A stretch of 56,015 nucleotides of DNA from contig NZ_LWQS01000054.1 of assembly GCF_001650695.1 (NCBI RefSeq), forward strand, positions 1 through 56,015. Direction: 5' to 3'. Both the position numbers and the translations under genes were made by a program. This DNA is from Chloroflexus islandicus. Its GTDB lineage: Bacteria; Chloroflexota; Chloroflexia; Chloroflexales; Chloroflexaceae. Shown here one piece after another: positions 16,016 to 23,640 of the stretch. Numbering within the stretch: the first letter of the stretch is position 1; each line of letters opens with the position of its first letter. The notes under the pieces are model-generated. The model was not told the origin of the DNA, did not search any database, and saw only the letters and a program-made list of their open reading frames with translations.

Positions 16016-16600
16016 ATGAAGATCGCAGGTCTCTTGCTGGCTGCCGGCCAATCGACCCGGATGGGCCAACCCAAGCAGTTGCTGGACTGGCAAGGCCGGC
16101 CACTGGTCGCGCATATCGCTGCCGAAGCGTTAGCCAGCCAACTGGCCGGGCTTACGGTCGTGGTAGGCGCTGCCGAAGCGCAGGTGCGGGCCGCGTTGCG
16201 CGATCTGCCGGTGCAGATCGTGACCAACCCAGCCTACGCCGAAGGGTTGGGTAGCTCGCTCGGCGCTGGGTTGCGCGCGTTGCCAGCTGATGCTGATGCG
16301 GCGATGGTTGTGCTGGTTGACCAACCGCTGGTGACGGCGCGGCTGATGAACGAATTGATTGACGCTTATCGGACTGCGCCGGCTACCCTCGCGCTCGTGC
16401 CCGTCTACCGCGGCCAGCGCGGCAACCCGGTGATCGTCGCCGCCGCTCTGTTTGCCGAGCTGCAAACGCTGCGCGGCGACACCGGCGCGCGTGCCGTCTT
16501 CAACCGCTATGCCGGACAGATTATCTGGTACGAAACGAACGATCCGGCGGTCGTTACCGACGCCGACACGCCGGAAGCGTGGCGCGCGCTGCAAGGGTAG
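16016..16600 (+). CDS. MocA-like molybdenum cofactor cytidylyltransferase
   Basis: A 194-residue nucleotidyltransferase of the MobA/MocA fold. The N-terminal signature GLLLAAGQSTRMGQPKQLL binds the nucleotide phosphates. The VVLVDQPLVT segment supplies the metal-binding Asp, and the tail RYAGQIIWYETNDPAVVTDADTPE is typical of CTP:molybdopterin cytidylyltransferases. These act on molybdopterin to give the cytosine-dinucleotide cofactor of xanthine-dehydrogenase-family enzymes. The molybdoenzyme at 10.3-12.4 kb instead belongs to the bis-MGD family, so the direct client is probably elsewhere. MocA-like proteins are also known with selenium-dependent molybdenum hydroxylases, which makes the neighbouring selA notable. 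Confidence 0.85.
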   Translation: MKIAGLLLAAGQSTRMGQPKQLLDWQGRPLVAHIAAEALASQLAGLTVVVGAAEAQVRAALRDLPVQIVTNPAYAEGLGSSLGAGLRALPADADAAMVVLVDQPLVTARLMNELIDAYRTAPATLALVPVYRGQRGNPVIVAAALFAELQTLRGDTGARAVFNRYAGQIIWYETNDPAVVTDADTPEAWRALQG

Positions 16601-16619
16601 AGCGCTGCAGCCGGCGGCA

Positions 16620-16648
16620 CATGCATCCTAAATAAGATATGGTATAAT
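16620..16648 (+). promoter_or_regulatory. Extended -10 promoter of the rpsF operon
   Basis: TGGTATAAT at 16640-16648 is a perfect extended -10 element. The -35 region 17 bases upstream is poor, as expected for extended -10 promoters. It predicts a leader of about 115 nt before rpsF. Confidence 0.7.
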
Positions 16649-16662
16649 CGCATGATGTCACG

Positions 16663-16770
16663 TGGGAGCGTGAATGGGAATACGCTCCCAATAGTCTTTC
16701 TGTTCCGCCGTTGCGTCCGGATCGCGCCGCCGGGCGAGAGGCGAGCGGAACATCACCAGAGGAGGCTTTT
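16663..16770 (+). promoter_or_regulatory. Structured rpsF leader, candidate S6:S18 autoregulatory motif
   Basis: Two helices are seen. TGGGAGCGT (16663-16671) pairs with ACGCTCCCA (16682-16690). GTTCCGC (16702-16708) pairs with GCGGAAC (16745-16751), enclosing CCGG and GCCGGGCG segments. rpsF operons in many phyla carry an mRNA leader bound by the S6:S18 complex, with a conserved CCG bulge. The position fits that role; I cannot confirm the motif without a covariance search. Confidence 0.5.
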
Positions 16771-17184
16771 GTGCGCGATCGTCGTCGAGAGTACGAGCTT
16801 GTCATCATCATTAGCCCGCTCTTCGCCAACGAAGAGGGGATCACTGCGAACATCGACCGGGTCAAGCAGACGGTCGAGCAACTGGGTGGCCAAGTCAACA
16901 CGGTGAGCCAATCGTCGCCATGGGGCCGCCGCAAGCTGGCTTACCCGATCCGCGAGTATGTGACCGGCGAAGCCAGCCGCCGCAGCTTCACCGAGGGGTA
17001 TTACGTCTTCTTCACCCTCACCCTGAGCGCGTCGAAGGTGGCCGAACTGGATCGGGCGATCCGGTTGAACGACAACGTCCTGCGCCATCTCTTGGTGCTG
17101 GTCGAGGACAAGGAAGTACAGTCGAGCTTAGTCGAGCCGGTTGAGCCGGAGTCCGAGGAAGAGCCGGCGCTGAGCGACGAATAA
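16771..17184 (+). CDS. rpsF: 30S ribosomal protein S6
   Basis: A 137-residue ribosomal protein of the small-subunit platform that binds 16S rRNA with S18. Family features are REYELVIIISP at the N-terminus, the central WGRRKLAYPI, and YYVFFTLTLSASKVAELDRAIRLNDNVLRHL. An acidic tail (EPVEPESEEEPALSDE) extends past the core. The start is a GTG at 16771, five bases after GGAGG, giving VRDRRREYELV; no ATG in frame is better placed. It is first in the rpsF-ssb-PPIase operon. The usual partner gene rpsR is missing from this operon. Confidence 0.95.
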   Translation: MRDRRREYELVIIISPLFANEEGITANIDRVKQTVEQLGGQVNTVSQSSPWGRRKLAYPIREYVTGEASRRSFTEGYYVFFTLTLSASKVAELDRAIRLNDNVLRHLLVLVEDKEVQSSLVEPVEPESEEEPALSDE

Positions 17185-17237
17185 CATCCGTGCCAGCGTG
17201 CCGGTGAAGACAGTAGTCCATCGTGGTGGAGGGCGCC

Positions 17238-17657
17238 ATGGCGCGTGATTTGAATAAGGTCTTGATTATTGGTCGCCTTGGCGCCGATCCTGAACTACGC
17301 TACACCGCTACCGGCACGCCAGTGGCCACCTTTCGGGTCGCTGCCAGCCGTCAATGGCGCGATCCCAACGGCAATCTACACGATGAGACCGAATGGTTTA
17401 ATGTCGTTGCGTGGAACCGATTGGCCGAAATCTGCCACCAGTATCTGAGCCGGGGGGCGCGGGTGTATATCGAGGGCCGCTTGCAGACGCGGACGTGGGA
17501 AGACCCCCAAACCGGGCAATCGCGTTCGCGGGTGGAAGTCGTTGCGCAAGATATGATCTTGCTTGAGCAGCGTGAATCGCGCGCCGATGATTCGCCGTCA
17601 CGCCCGCCCCGCCGCGAACCGCCGCCAGATATTGGCGATGATGATATTCCATTCTAG
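17238..17657 (+). CDS. ssb: Single-stranded DNA-binding protein
   Basis: A 139-residue SSB that coats single-stranded DNA during replication and repair. The OB fold begins RDLNKVLIIGRLGADPELRYT and includes TEWFNVVAWNRLAEICHQYL and GRLQTRTWEDPQTGQ. A short Arg/Pro linker leads to the acidic C-terminal tip GDDDIPF, which recruits partner proteins. GGTGGAGG precedes the ATG at 17238 and decides it over an in-frame ATG at 17223. It lies 53 bp after rpsF, and the PPIase gene starts 3 bp after its stop. Confidence 0.97.
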   Translation: MARDLNKVLIIGRLGADPELRYTATGTPVATFRVAASRQWRDPNGNLHDETEWFNVVAWNRLAEICHQYLSRGARVYIEGRLQTRTWEDPQTGQSRSRVEVVAQDMILLEQRESRADDSPSRPPRREPPPDIGDDDIPF

Positions 17658-17660
17658 CCT

Positions 17661-19187
17661 ATGTCACAAACACCCAAGCCGCCACGGAGCGCACCAGCGC
17701 CGGCGCAACCTCCCGCGCCGCGCCGCCCATCGCGCCGCCGTCTCGAAGAAGAGCGTCGCCAGCGTCTCGTGATTATCGCTACGGCGAGCGCGCTGGCGAT
17801 CGCCCTGTTAGCCATCGTCAGCGGGTTGATCTACGAACAATTGTGGATTCCCAGCCGGCCAGTGGCGCAGGTTGGTTCGGCGACGCTCACCCGCAGCGAT
17901 TACTGGCGCGAGCGTCGCCTTGCGTATGCCCGCGAAATCTATCAGAATTTCCAATTGCTCGACCTGTTTGGGGCCAGCAATCCGCAGATTGCCCAGCAGT
18001 TTCAGGGTCGCAGCATCGTGATCGATCAGCAGATCCGCGGGTTACGCAATGCTGCCATTGAAGATCGGATCGTTTCGGATTGGATTGATCGGCAGCTCAA
18101 GCAGCGGGCTGCGACTGGCTTCGGCATCACGATCAGCGATGATGCCGCGATCCAAGAAGCGGTCGCCGATTTGTCCTTTATCTTCCTCCCGCCGCTGCCC
18201 GAACCCGTTCCCACGCCTGATCCGAATGTAACGCCATCGCCGACGGTTGATCCGGCAGCGACCGCAACCCCGGAACCGACAGCGACGCCATCGCCCACTC
18301 CCGGCGGGCCGACGCCAACCCCGGAACCGTCGCCGACGCCATTCCCGACCTTTACGCCAGTGCCGACGCCCCAACCCGCTGAGGCGCGCACGCAGTTTGA
18401 TCAAATTATTGACGAGATTTATCGCCGTTACGAGCTTGAGCTGATCGCGACCGAGGCGAAGCCAGAGCTGAGCAAAGACGAGTTCCGCGAAGCGTTGCTC
18501 GGCCAGTACCGCGATCGGTTACTCAATGATCAGATTCAGGCCCGGTTGGTGCCGGAAGAAACCTTCGTCGCCAGCACCGAGCCAGAGCGGGTGCGCGCGC
18601 GCCAGATCTTGATCGCGGTCAACCCGCCGGCAGAGGCGACGACCGAGCAGATCGACGCGGCCTTTGCCGCGGCGCTGCCGGCGGCGCAAGAGCTGGTCGC
18701 CCAACTGCGGGCCGGGGCCGATTTTGCAACACTGGCCGCCGAACGTTCCGACGATCCCGGTTCGCGCGAGAATGGCGGCGAGATCGGTTCGTTTGATCGC
18801 AACGGCTTCGCCGATAATGGCGCGACCTACCCGCCGGAATTGGTGCAGGCTGCCTTCGCGTTGCCGGTAGGCCAGATTAGCGATCCGATCCGTACCCAAT
18901 TTGGCTGGCATATTCTGGAAGTGACGGATCAGACGATCCCATCGAAAGAAGATCAGTTGCAGAAGGCGCGCACCGAAGCGTTCGATCGCTGGATCGCCGA
19001 GCAACGGGCAGCAGCCGATGTGCGGCGCTTCCCTGAGCCAACGCCGACGCCGACGCCATTCCCGACTGAGCCGGTTCCGACACCTGTGCCGACCTACCTG
19101 CCCGGCCCGCCGACACCGTTGCCAACGCCGACGCCGGCGCCGGCCGTTGAGGCAACGCCGGAACCGACGGCGACGGTGACGCCGTAA
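17661..19187 (+). CDS. Membrane-anchored parvulin-type peptidyl-prolyl isomerase
   Basis: A 508-residue extracytoplasmic folding factor of the PrsA/SurA type. A Pro/Arg-rich cytoplasmic head is followed by one membrane helix at about 33-54 (LVIIATASALAIALLAIVSGL). A SurA-like N-terminal helical region then runs to about residue 175. Next comes a 60-residue Pro/Thr-rich linker (TPSPTPGGPTPTPEPSPTPF), a second helical segment, and the rotamase domain at about 310-425 (RARQILIAV, ADFATLAAERSDDPGS, NGGEIGSF, FGWHILEVTD). The tail is again Pro/Thr-rich. The linker inside the chaperone region is unusual. It is translationally close to ssb (3 bp). Its last 57 nt and downstream flank are tandemly duplicated. 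Confidence 0.88.
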   Translation: MSQTPKPPRSAPAPAQPPAPRRPSRRRLEEERRQRLVIIATASALAIALLAIVSGLIYEQLWIPSRPVAQVGSATLTRSDYWRERRLAYAREIYQNFQLLDLFGASNPQIAQQFQGRSIVIDQQIRGLRNAAIEDRIVSDWIDRQLKQRAATGFGITISDDAAIQEAVADLSFIFLPPLPEPVPTPDPNVTPSPTVDPAATATPEPTATPSPTPGGPTPTPEPSPTPFPTFTPVPTPQPAEARTQFDQIIDEIYRRYELELIATEAKPELSKDEFREALLGQYRDRLLNDQIQARLVPEETFVASTEPERVRARQILIAVNPPAEATTEQIDAAFAAALPAAQELVAQLRAGADFATLAAERSDDPGSRENGGEIGSFDRNGFADNGATYPPELVQAAFALPVGQISDPIRTQFGWHILEVTDQTIPSKEDQLQKARTEAFDRWIAEQRAAADVRRFPEPTPTPTPFPTEPVPTPVPTYLPGPPTPLPTPTPAPAVEATPEPTATVTP

Positions 19188-19391
19188 TTGGTTGGTTATG
19201 ATGCCGGTCTGGTGTGTGGCTGCTCCGCCCTCATCGGTGAGATTATGGAGTGCGGCAGTCAACGCCAGCGCCGGCCGTTGAGGTAACGCCGGAACCGGCG
19301 GCGACAGTGACGCCGTAATTGGTTGGTTATGATGCCGGTCTGGTGTGTGTGGCCGCTCCGCTCTCATCGGTGAGGTTATGGAGTGCGGCAG
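19131..19391 (+). repeat. 131-bp tandem duplication of the PPIase gene 3' end
   Basis: Copy 1 (19131-19260) covers the last codons, the stop codon TAA and the flank of the PPIase gene. Copy 2 (19262-19391) repeats the same order with a few substitutions and a 2-bp insertion, including ACGCCGTAATTGGTTGGTTA and GATGCCGGTCTGGTGTGTG. Copy 2 therefore carries an orphan C-terminal coding tail and a second in-frame-like stop. Confidence 0.9.
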
Positions 19392-19409
19392 TCTAACTGC
19401 CGCACTCCA
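19379..19409. terminator. Perfect palindrome at the end of the rpsF operon
   Basis: TGGAGTGCGGCAGT (19379-19392) and ACTGCCGCACTCCA (19396-19409) form 14-bp arms around CTA. It is the fullest form of the GCGGCAGT hairpin family. Its place after the operon suggests transcription termination or mRNA 3' protection, although no long T-run follows. Confidence 0.55.
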
Positions 19410-19489
19410 ACTTAAGCAGCACGGCTCGTTTGGTGAGGTAAAGGGGGAATTGCCACCAAGTGCAGGCCTGCTGAGTTAAATAACGCACT

Positions 19490-20407
19490 ATGCAACGCTG
19501 GCGACCGATAGCAACAGCTCGTATCTGGCTTGGCCTTCTTCTTGCCGTTGTGAGTGCAGCGGGGGCAGGGTGGCTGTTGCTCAGCATGAGTGCGGCGCTG
19601 AGCGGGCCGCCTGAACAGTGGCCGATTGACGGCTGGCTGTTTGGGCAGGCCGTGCTCGCGCTTGGTTTGCTGGCGCTGGCTGGTTTCCTCATGTACCGTA
19701 CTGCGGCTGCATTGACGTTGCGGTATAGCCTTGACCGCAATGGGTTGTACATCCAGTGGCTAGGCAGCCGCGCGGTCATTCCGCTAACCCTCATTGACCG
19801 GGTCGAACAAGGCGCGTTAGCGTTCGGCGACTGGCGCACAGCATTGGCGAGCATCGGCTACTACCATGGCCGTGTCCAGACCCATGACGGCATCGTCATC
19901 CATCGCTTTACCACCCGGCCATTGGCGGAAGCGTTGGTGATCTACGCTGGCAATGCCGCCTATGCCATCTCGCCCATCGACCAAGCCGGCTTCGTGCAAG
20001 AATTAGAGCAGCGGCGCCGGCTTGGCGCCATTCAGACGCTGGCGCCCGGCATTGAAGTCGCCCGGTTTCTGGTCTATGACTTTTGGGCCGATCCGGTCAT
20101 CCGGCGATTGTTACTTGTGACGCTTATTCTTAATCTGGTCTTGTTTGGGGCAATTGCCGCCATCTATCCCTCGTTGCCGTTTCAGATCGAATGGCGTGGC
20201 GACCAGATTGGCGCCGCCGCCGAATTAGCCCCGCGCATCCGCATCTTCTTCTTGCCGGTAGCGGCGGCGCTGACCGCACTGTTCAATCTCATTGGCGGTC
20301 TGATCATCTACCGGCGCAGCCCCTTGGCTGCGCGCCTGTGGCAGGGATTTTCGCTTGGGGTGCAGCTCTTCTTCGCGATTGCCACTGTCGCCGTGTTGCG
20401 AGCATAA
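19490..20407 (+). CDS. Membrane protein with bacterial PH-like domain
   Basis: A 305-residue inner-membrane protein of unknown function. Two helices lie at the N-terminus (about 11-33 and 49-70). A soluble domain follows with the bacterial PH / YdbT-like pattern: RYSLDRNGLYIQWLGSRAVIPLTLIDRVEQG, GYYHGRVQTHDGIVIHRFTT, YAISPIDQAGFVQELEQRRR. Three more helices follow at about 205-226, 250-272 and 283-303. Such PH domains commonly read membrane-proximal signals, but no partner is suggested here. No Shine-Dalgarno sequence is clear before the ATG at 19490, so the start is moderately sure. It ends at a terminator overlapping the opp promoter. Confidence 0.72.
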   Translation: MQRWRPIATARIWLGLLLAVVSAAGAGWLLLSMSAALSGPPEQWPIDGWLFGQAVLALGLLALAGFLMYRTAAALTLRYSLDRNGLYIQWLGSRAVIPLTLIDRVEQGALAFGDWRTALASIGYYHGRVQTHDGIVIHRFTTRPLAEALVIYAGNAAYAISPIDQAGFVQELEQRRRLGAIQTLAPGIEVARFLVYDFWADPVIRRLLLVTLILNLVLFGAIAAIYPSLPFQIEWRGDQIGAAAELAPRIRIFFLPVAAALTALFNLIGGLIIYRRSPLAARLWQGFSLGVQLFFAIATVAVLRA

Positions 20408-20415
20408 TTGTTGCC

Positions 20416-20445
20416 TTGACAAGCATCCGTTCCGCGTGGTACGAT
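20416..20445 (+). promoter_or_regulatory. Sigma-70-type promoter of the oppABC genes
   Basis: TTGACA at 20416-20421 and TACGAT at 20440-20445, 18 bases apart. The -10 element overlaps the 5' arm of the upstream gene's terminator. Confidence 0.6.
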
Positions 20446-20470
20446 CCCCCATATCGAAGGGGGATTTTTT
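20444..20470 (+). terminator. Rho-independent terminator
   Basis: ATCCCCC (20444-20450) pairs with GGGGGAT (20459-20465), followed immediately by TTTTTT. A transcript from the promoter at 20416 would start inside this hairpin, so it should stop only readthrough from the PH-domain gene. Confidence 0.75.
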
Positions 20471-20666
20471 CACATCTGTGGTTGGTTGTTCTCTTGCGCA
20501 GCCTGCGCCGGCATCGTGTATCTGATTGGGCAGAAAGGAGGGCAAGAGCAAACGCTATCGGCTACCTTTACCCTATTCACCTGCGCAGCACTGTGCCAGA
20601 CCGATCCCGGCCACCTTCCCCGCTTCGATGAGGTGTTTCGTGTCACAGATGCTAAGGAGTGTCGCG

Positions 20667-22463
20667 ATGAATCCGCTTCGCTGGCGTCACGCGCTCGCCC
20701 TCATGCTGCTGTTTGGGTTATTGTTGCCCATCTTGGCAGCTTGTGGCGGCGGTACCCCCCCGGCTACGCAAGCAACGACTGCCCCGGCTGAACAGCCAAC
20801 CACCGCCCCAGCCACCCAACCAACGGCTGCTCCGCAGCCAACCGCTGCTGCCCAACCAACTACCGCCCCGGTCGCTGGCACTGCGCAACCCGGCGTGTTG
20901 CGCCTCAACACTGGCTCAGAGCCAGACAATGTCGATCCGCAGAAGGCCAGCTTCGTCAACGAGATCCAGTTCATTATGATGGCCTATCAGGCCCTGATGA
21001 CGTTTGATCTCGATATGAACCCCGTTCCGGGTGCTGCCGAGAAGGTTGACGTATCGGCTGACGGTACCGTCTACACCTTTACCTTGCGCCGCGACGGCAA
21101 GTACAGTGATGGTACGCCGGTAACTGCGCGCAACTTTGAGTATGCGTGGAAGCGGCTGGCTGACCCAGAGACGGCGGGTGAGTACCAGTCGTTGCCCTGC
21201 GGCATCATCAAGGGTTACAGCGAATACAGCGCCGCGGCTTGCCAAGGCTTGTCGATGGAAGAGGTCATGAAGCTCGATCTCGACAAGCTGCGCGACGAGT
21301 TTGGCGTCAAGGCGCTGGATGATTACACGCTGCAGATCGAGCTGGTTGCGCCGGCGCCGTATTTCCTCAGCATGGCCGCGCTCTGGATCGGCGCGCCGGT
21401 GCGCGAGGAGGACGTGGCGAAAGGCGATGACTGGTGGTACGATCCGGCCAATTATATTGGCAACGGCCCCTTCGTGTTGAAGGAGTGGGAGCACGACAGC
21501 AAGGCGATCTGGGAGCCGAATCCCTATTACGTGGGGCCGCTGGGGCCGGTCAAGCTCAAGCGGGTTGAGTACTACATGATCACTGATGGTCAAGTGGCCT
21601 TCCAAGCCTACCAGAATGGCGAGCTGGATATTCTGGGTGTTGGCGCCGAAGACTTGGCAACGGTCAAATCAGACCCGGTCTTGAGCCAGCAGATCATTGA
21701 TGTCCCCGGTTCCTGCACCTTCTACTTTGGTTTCAATCTCGCCAAGCCGCCGTTTGACAATAAGCTTGTGCGGCAAGCGTTTGCACAGGCGCTCGATCGC
21801 GAAGCCTACGTGCGCGATGTCTTCCAAGGTCTCGGCACGCCGACCTACAGCTTCATCCCGCCCGGCTTCCCCGGCTACCAGCCTGATTTGCGGCTGTGGG
21901 AATTCAACCCTGAAAAGGCCAAGCAGACCTTGGCCGAGGCAGGATATCCGAACGGGCAGGGCTTGCCGGAAATCAAGCTGACCTATTCGGGCACCGCGCG
22001 CAACAACGCTCGCTTCGAGTGGGTGGCCAACCAGTTCAAACAGAATCTGGGCATCGACGTGATCCTCGATCCGATCGATCCGACCGCCTTTGCTGCGGCG
22101 ACCAAAGACAATCCGCCGCAGATGTTCTCGCTGGGTTGGTGCGCTGACTATCCCGATCCGCAAAACTGGGTCTCGCTCTTCCAGACCAACGGCTTGCTCA
22201 GCGCGCGCGTCAACTACTCGAACCCGCAGCTCGACGAGCTGGTGCGGCAGGCTGATATTGAGCAAGACCCGGTGCGCCGCGCCGAGCTCTATGCGCAGGC
22301 GCAAACCATTCTGGTTGAAGATGCGCCGGTTGTCTTCATGCTCAACAACGGCGGCCCGGTGCTGGTCAAACCGTATGTGAAGGGTGTCACGCCAGAAACG
22401 ATCACGCCGCTCGATTACTGGCTCGGCTTCTTCAACTTGCCGAATGTGGACGTGCAGCCCTAA
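20667..22463 (+). CDS. oppA: Oligopeptide ABC transporter substrate-binding lipoprotein
   Basis: A 598-residue extracytoplasmic binding protein of the SBP_bac_5 (OppA/DppA) family. The signal peptide ends in the lipobox LAAC, and the mature lipoprotein has a 50-residue Thr/Pro/Ala/Gln linker. The family core begins GVLRLNTGSEPDNVDPQKA and includes DLDMNPVPGAAEKVDVSADG, KYSDGTPVTARNFEYAWKRL and YIGNGPFVLKEWEHD. Peptides are the likely ligand, but family members also bind nickel or oligosaccharides. A GGAG lies seven bases before the ATG at 20667; upstream in-frame codons are ignored. It heads an operon with two permeases. No oppD/oppF ATPase genes follow here. Confidence 0.9.
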   Translation: MNPLRWRHALALMLLFGLLLPILAACGGGTPPATQATTAPAEQPTTAPATQPTAAPQPTAAAQPTTAPVAGTAQPGVLRLNTGSEPDNVDPQKASFVNEIQFIMMAYQALMTFDLDMNPVPGAAEKVDVSADGTVYTFTLRRDGKYSDGTPVTARNFEYAWKRLADPETAGEYQSLPCGIIKGYSEYSAAACQGLSMEEVMKLDLDKLRDEFGVKALDDYTLQIELVAPAPYFLSMAALWIGAPVREEDVAKGDDWWYDPANYIGNGPFVLKEWEHDSKAIWEPNPYYVGPLGPVKLKRVEYYMITDGQVAFQAYQNGELDILGVGAEDLATVKSDPVLSQQIIDVPGSCTFYFGFNLAKPPFDNKLVRQAFAQALDREAYVRDVFQGLGTPTYSFIPPGFPGYQPDLRLWEFNPEKAKQTLAEAGYPNGQGLPEIKLTYSGTARNNARFEWVANQFKQNLGIDVILDPIDPTAFAAATKDNPPQMFSLGWCADYPDPQNWVSLFQTNGLLSARVNYSNPQLDELVRQADIEQDPVRRAELYAQAQTILVEDAPVVFMLNNGGPVLVKPYVKGVTPETITPLDYWLGFFNLPNVDVQP

Positions 22464-22489
22464 GCGGTATCGTCTGCGTTCGGCGTAAC

Positions 22490-22534
22490 GCAGAGGCGCA
22501 GAGGCGTACAGAGAGGTTCAATCTGCGCCTCTGC
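22490..22534 (+). promoter_or_regulatory. Intercistronic hairpin between oppA and oppB
   Basis: GCAGAGGCGCAGA (22490-22502) pairs perfectly with TCTGCGCCTCTGC (22522-22534) around a 19-nt loop. Such hairpins often protect the binding-protein message so that it is made in excess over permeases; here that role is inferred from position. Confidence 0.5.
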
Positions 22535-22562
22535 GCTTACCAATCACATCTAGGAATACCGT

Positions 22563-23567
22563 ATGACCGCTTATATTATCCGGCGCATCTTGTGGAATAT
22601 CCCGGTGCTGATTATCGTGGGATTTGTCACGTTTGGCATCGCCAAGCTGACGCCGGGAGGGCCGTTCGATACCCAACCCGAACGGCGCCAGCTCTCGCCG
22701 CGGGTCGAAGCGATTTTGCGTGAACGGTTCGGGATGGATCTGCCGTTTTGGCGCCAGTTTACCCGCTATATGTTTTTTGATGTTGTGCCTGACCCAAAAA
22801 CCGGTGAATGGAAGATTCAGTGGGGCGCGATTGCCGGCAATCTCGGCCCGACCTACTCGTCGCGGGGGGCGCGCACGGTGCAGCAAGAGTTGTTTGAGGG
22901 CACGCCAACCCGGCCTAGCAAGTTTTACTATTCGGCCCGGCTAGGGGTGCAGGCGCTCTTGTTTGCGGTCGTCTTCGGCATTCCGCTGGGTATTCTGGCT
23001 GCGTTGCGTCAAAATACATGGCTTGATTACCTGCTCTCATTGTCGTCTACTATTTTCGTTGCGTTAGGGACTCTGATTACCAGTTTGATCTTGGTGATCG
23101 TCTTTGCCGTTATTCTCAATTGGTTTACCGTTATCCCCGATTGGAATGATCCGGTGAAGCCATGGATTTTGCCGACGGTGGCGTTAGGCACGACCAGCAT
23201 GGCGTTCATTGCCCGCCTGACCCGCTCAAGCGTGCTCGAAGTGAAACGGCAAGACTACATTCGCACGGCGCAGGCGAAGGGCTTGGCCGGGCAGGTGATC
23301 GTCTGGCGCCACATGCTGAAAAATGCGCTGCTGCCGGTGGTGACGATTTTGGGGCCGGCGCTGGCCGGTTTGATCACCGGCACGCTATTCGTTGAGACGA
23401 TTTTTCAGGTGCCCGGCATGGGCCGTACCTTCGTTGATGCGATCGGCAAACGCGACTATTCGATGATTATGGCCGGGTCGCTGATTTACGTCTTCTTTTT
23501 GGGCATTGCTAATCTCTTGGTCGACATTGCGTATGGCGTGCTTGATCCACGGATTAGCTATAAGTAA
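22563..23567 (+). CDS. oppB: Oligopeptide ABC transporter permease, OppB/DppB family
   Basis: A 334-residue inner-membrane permease. The N-terminus YIIRRILWNIPVLIIVGFVTF is the first helix and matches the TM-N signature of the family. Later helices include LLFAVVFGIPLGILAAL and TIFVALGTLITSLILVIV. The EAA loop that docks the ATPase reads RTAQAKGLAGQVIVWRHMLK. The C-terminus SYK is preceded by DIAYGVLDPRI, a conserved end. Start at the ATG at 22563. It is separated from its partner permease by a 750-bp repeat-filled gap, unusual in a transporter operon. Confidence 0.93.
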   Translation: MTAYIIRRILWNIPVLIIVGFVTFGIAKLTPGGPFDTQPERRQLSPRVEAILRERFGMDLPFWRQFTRYMFFDVVPDPKTGEWKIQWGAIAGNLGPTYSSRGARTVQQELFEGTPTRPSKFYYSARLGVQALLFAVVFGIPLGILAALRQNTWLDYLLSLSSTIFVALGTLITSLILVIVFAVILNWFTVIPDWNDPVKPWILPTVALGTTSMAFIARLTRSSVLEVKRQDYIRTAQAKGLAGQVIVWRHMLKNALLPVVTILGPALAGLITGTLFVETIFQVPGMGRTFVDAIGKRDYSMIMAGSLIYVFFLGIANLLVDIAYGVLDPRISYK

Positions 23568-23640
23568 AGCGGGAATGGCGAGGAGCGAAGCAGGCCGATG
23601 AGCCGCATCTCTTAGAGAGTAGAGGGTTATCGATTCGTGC

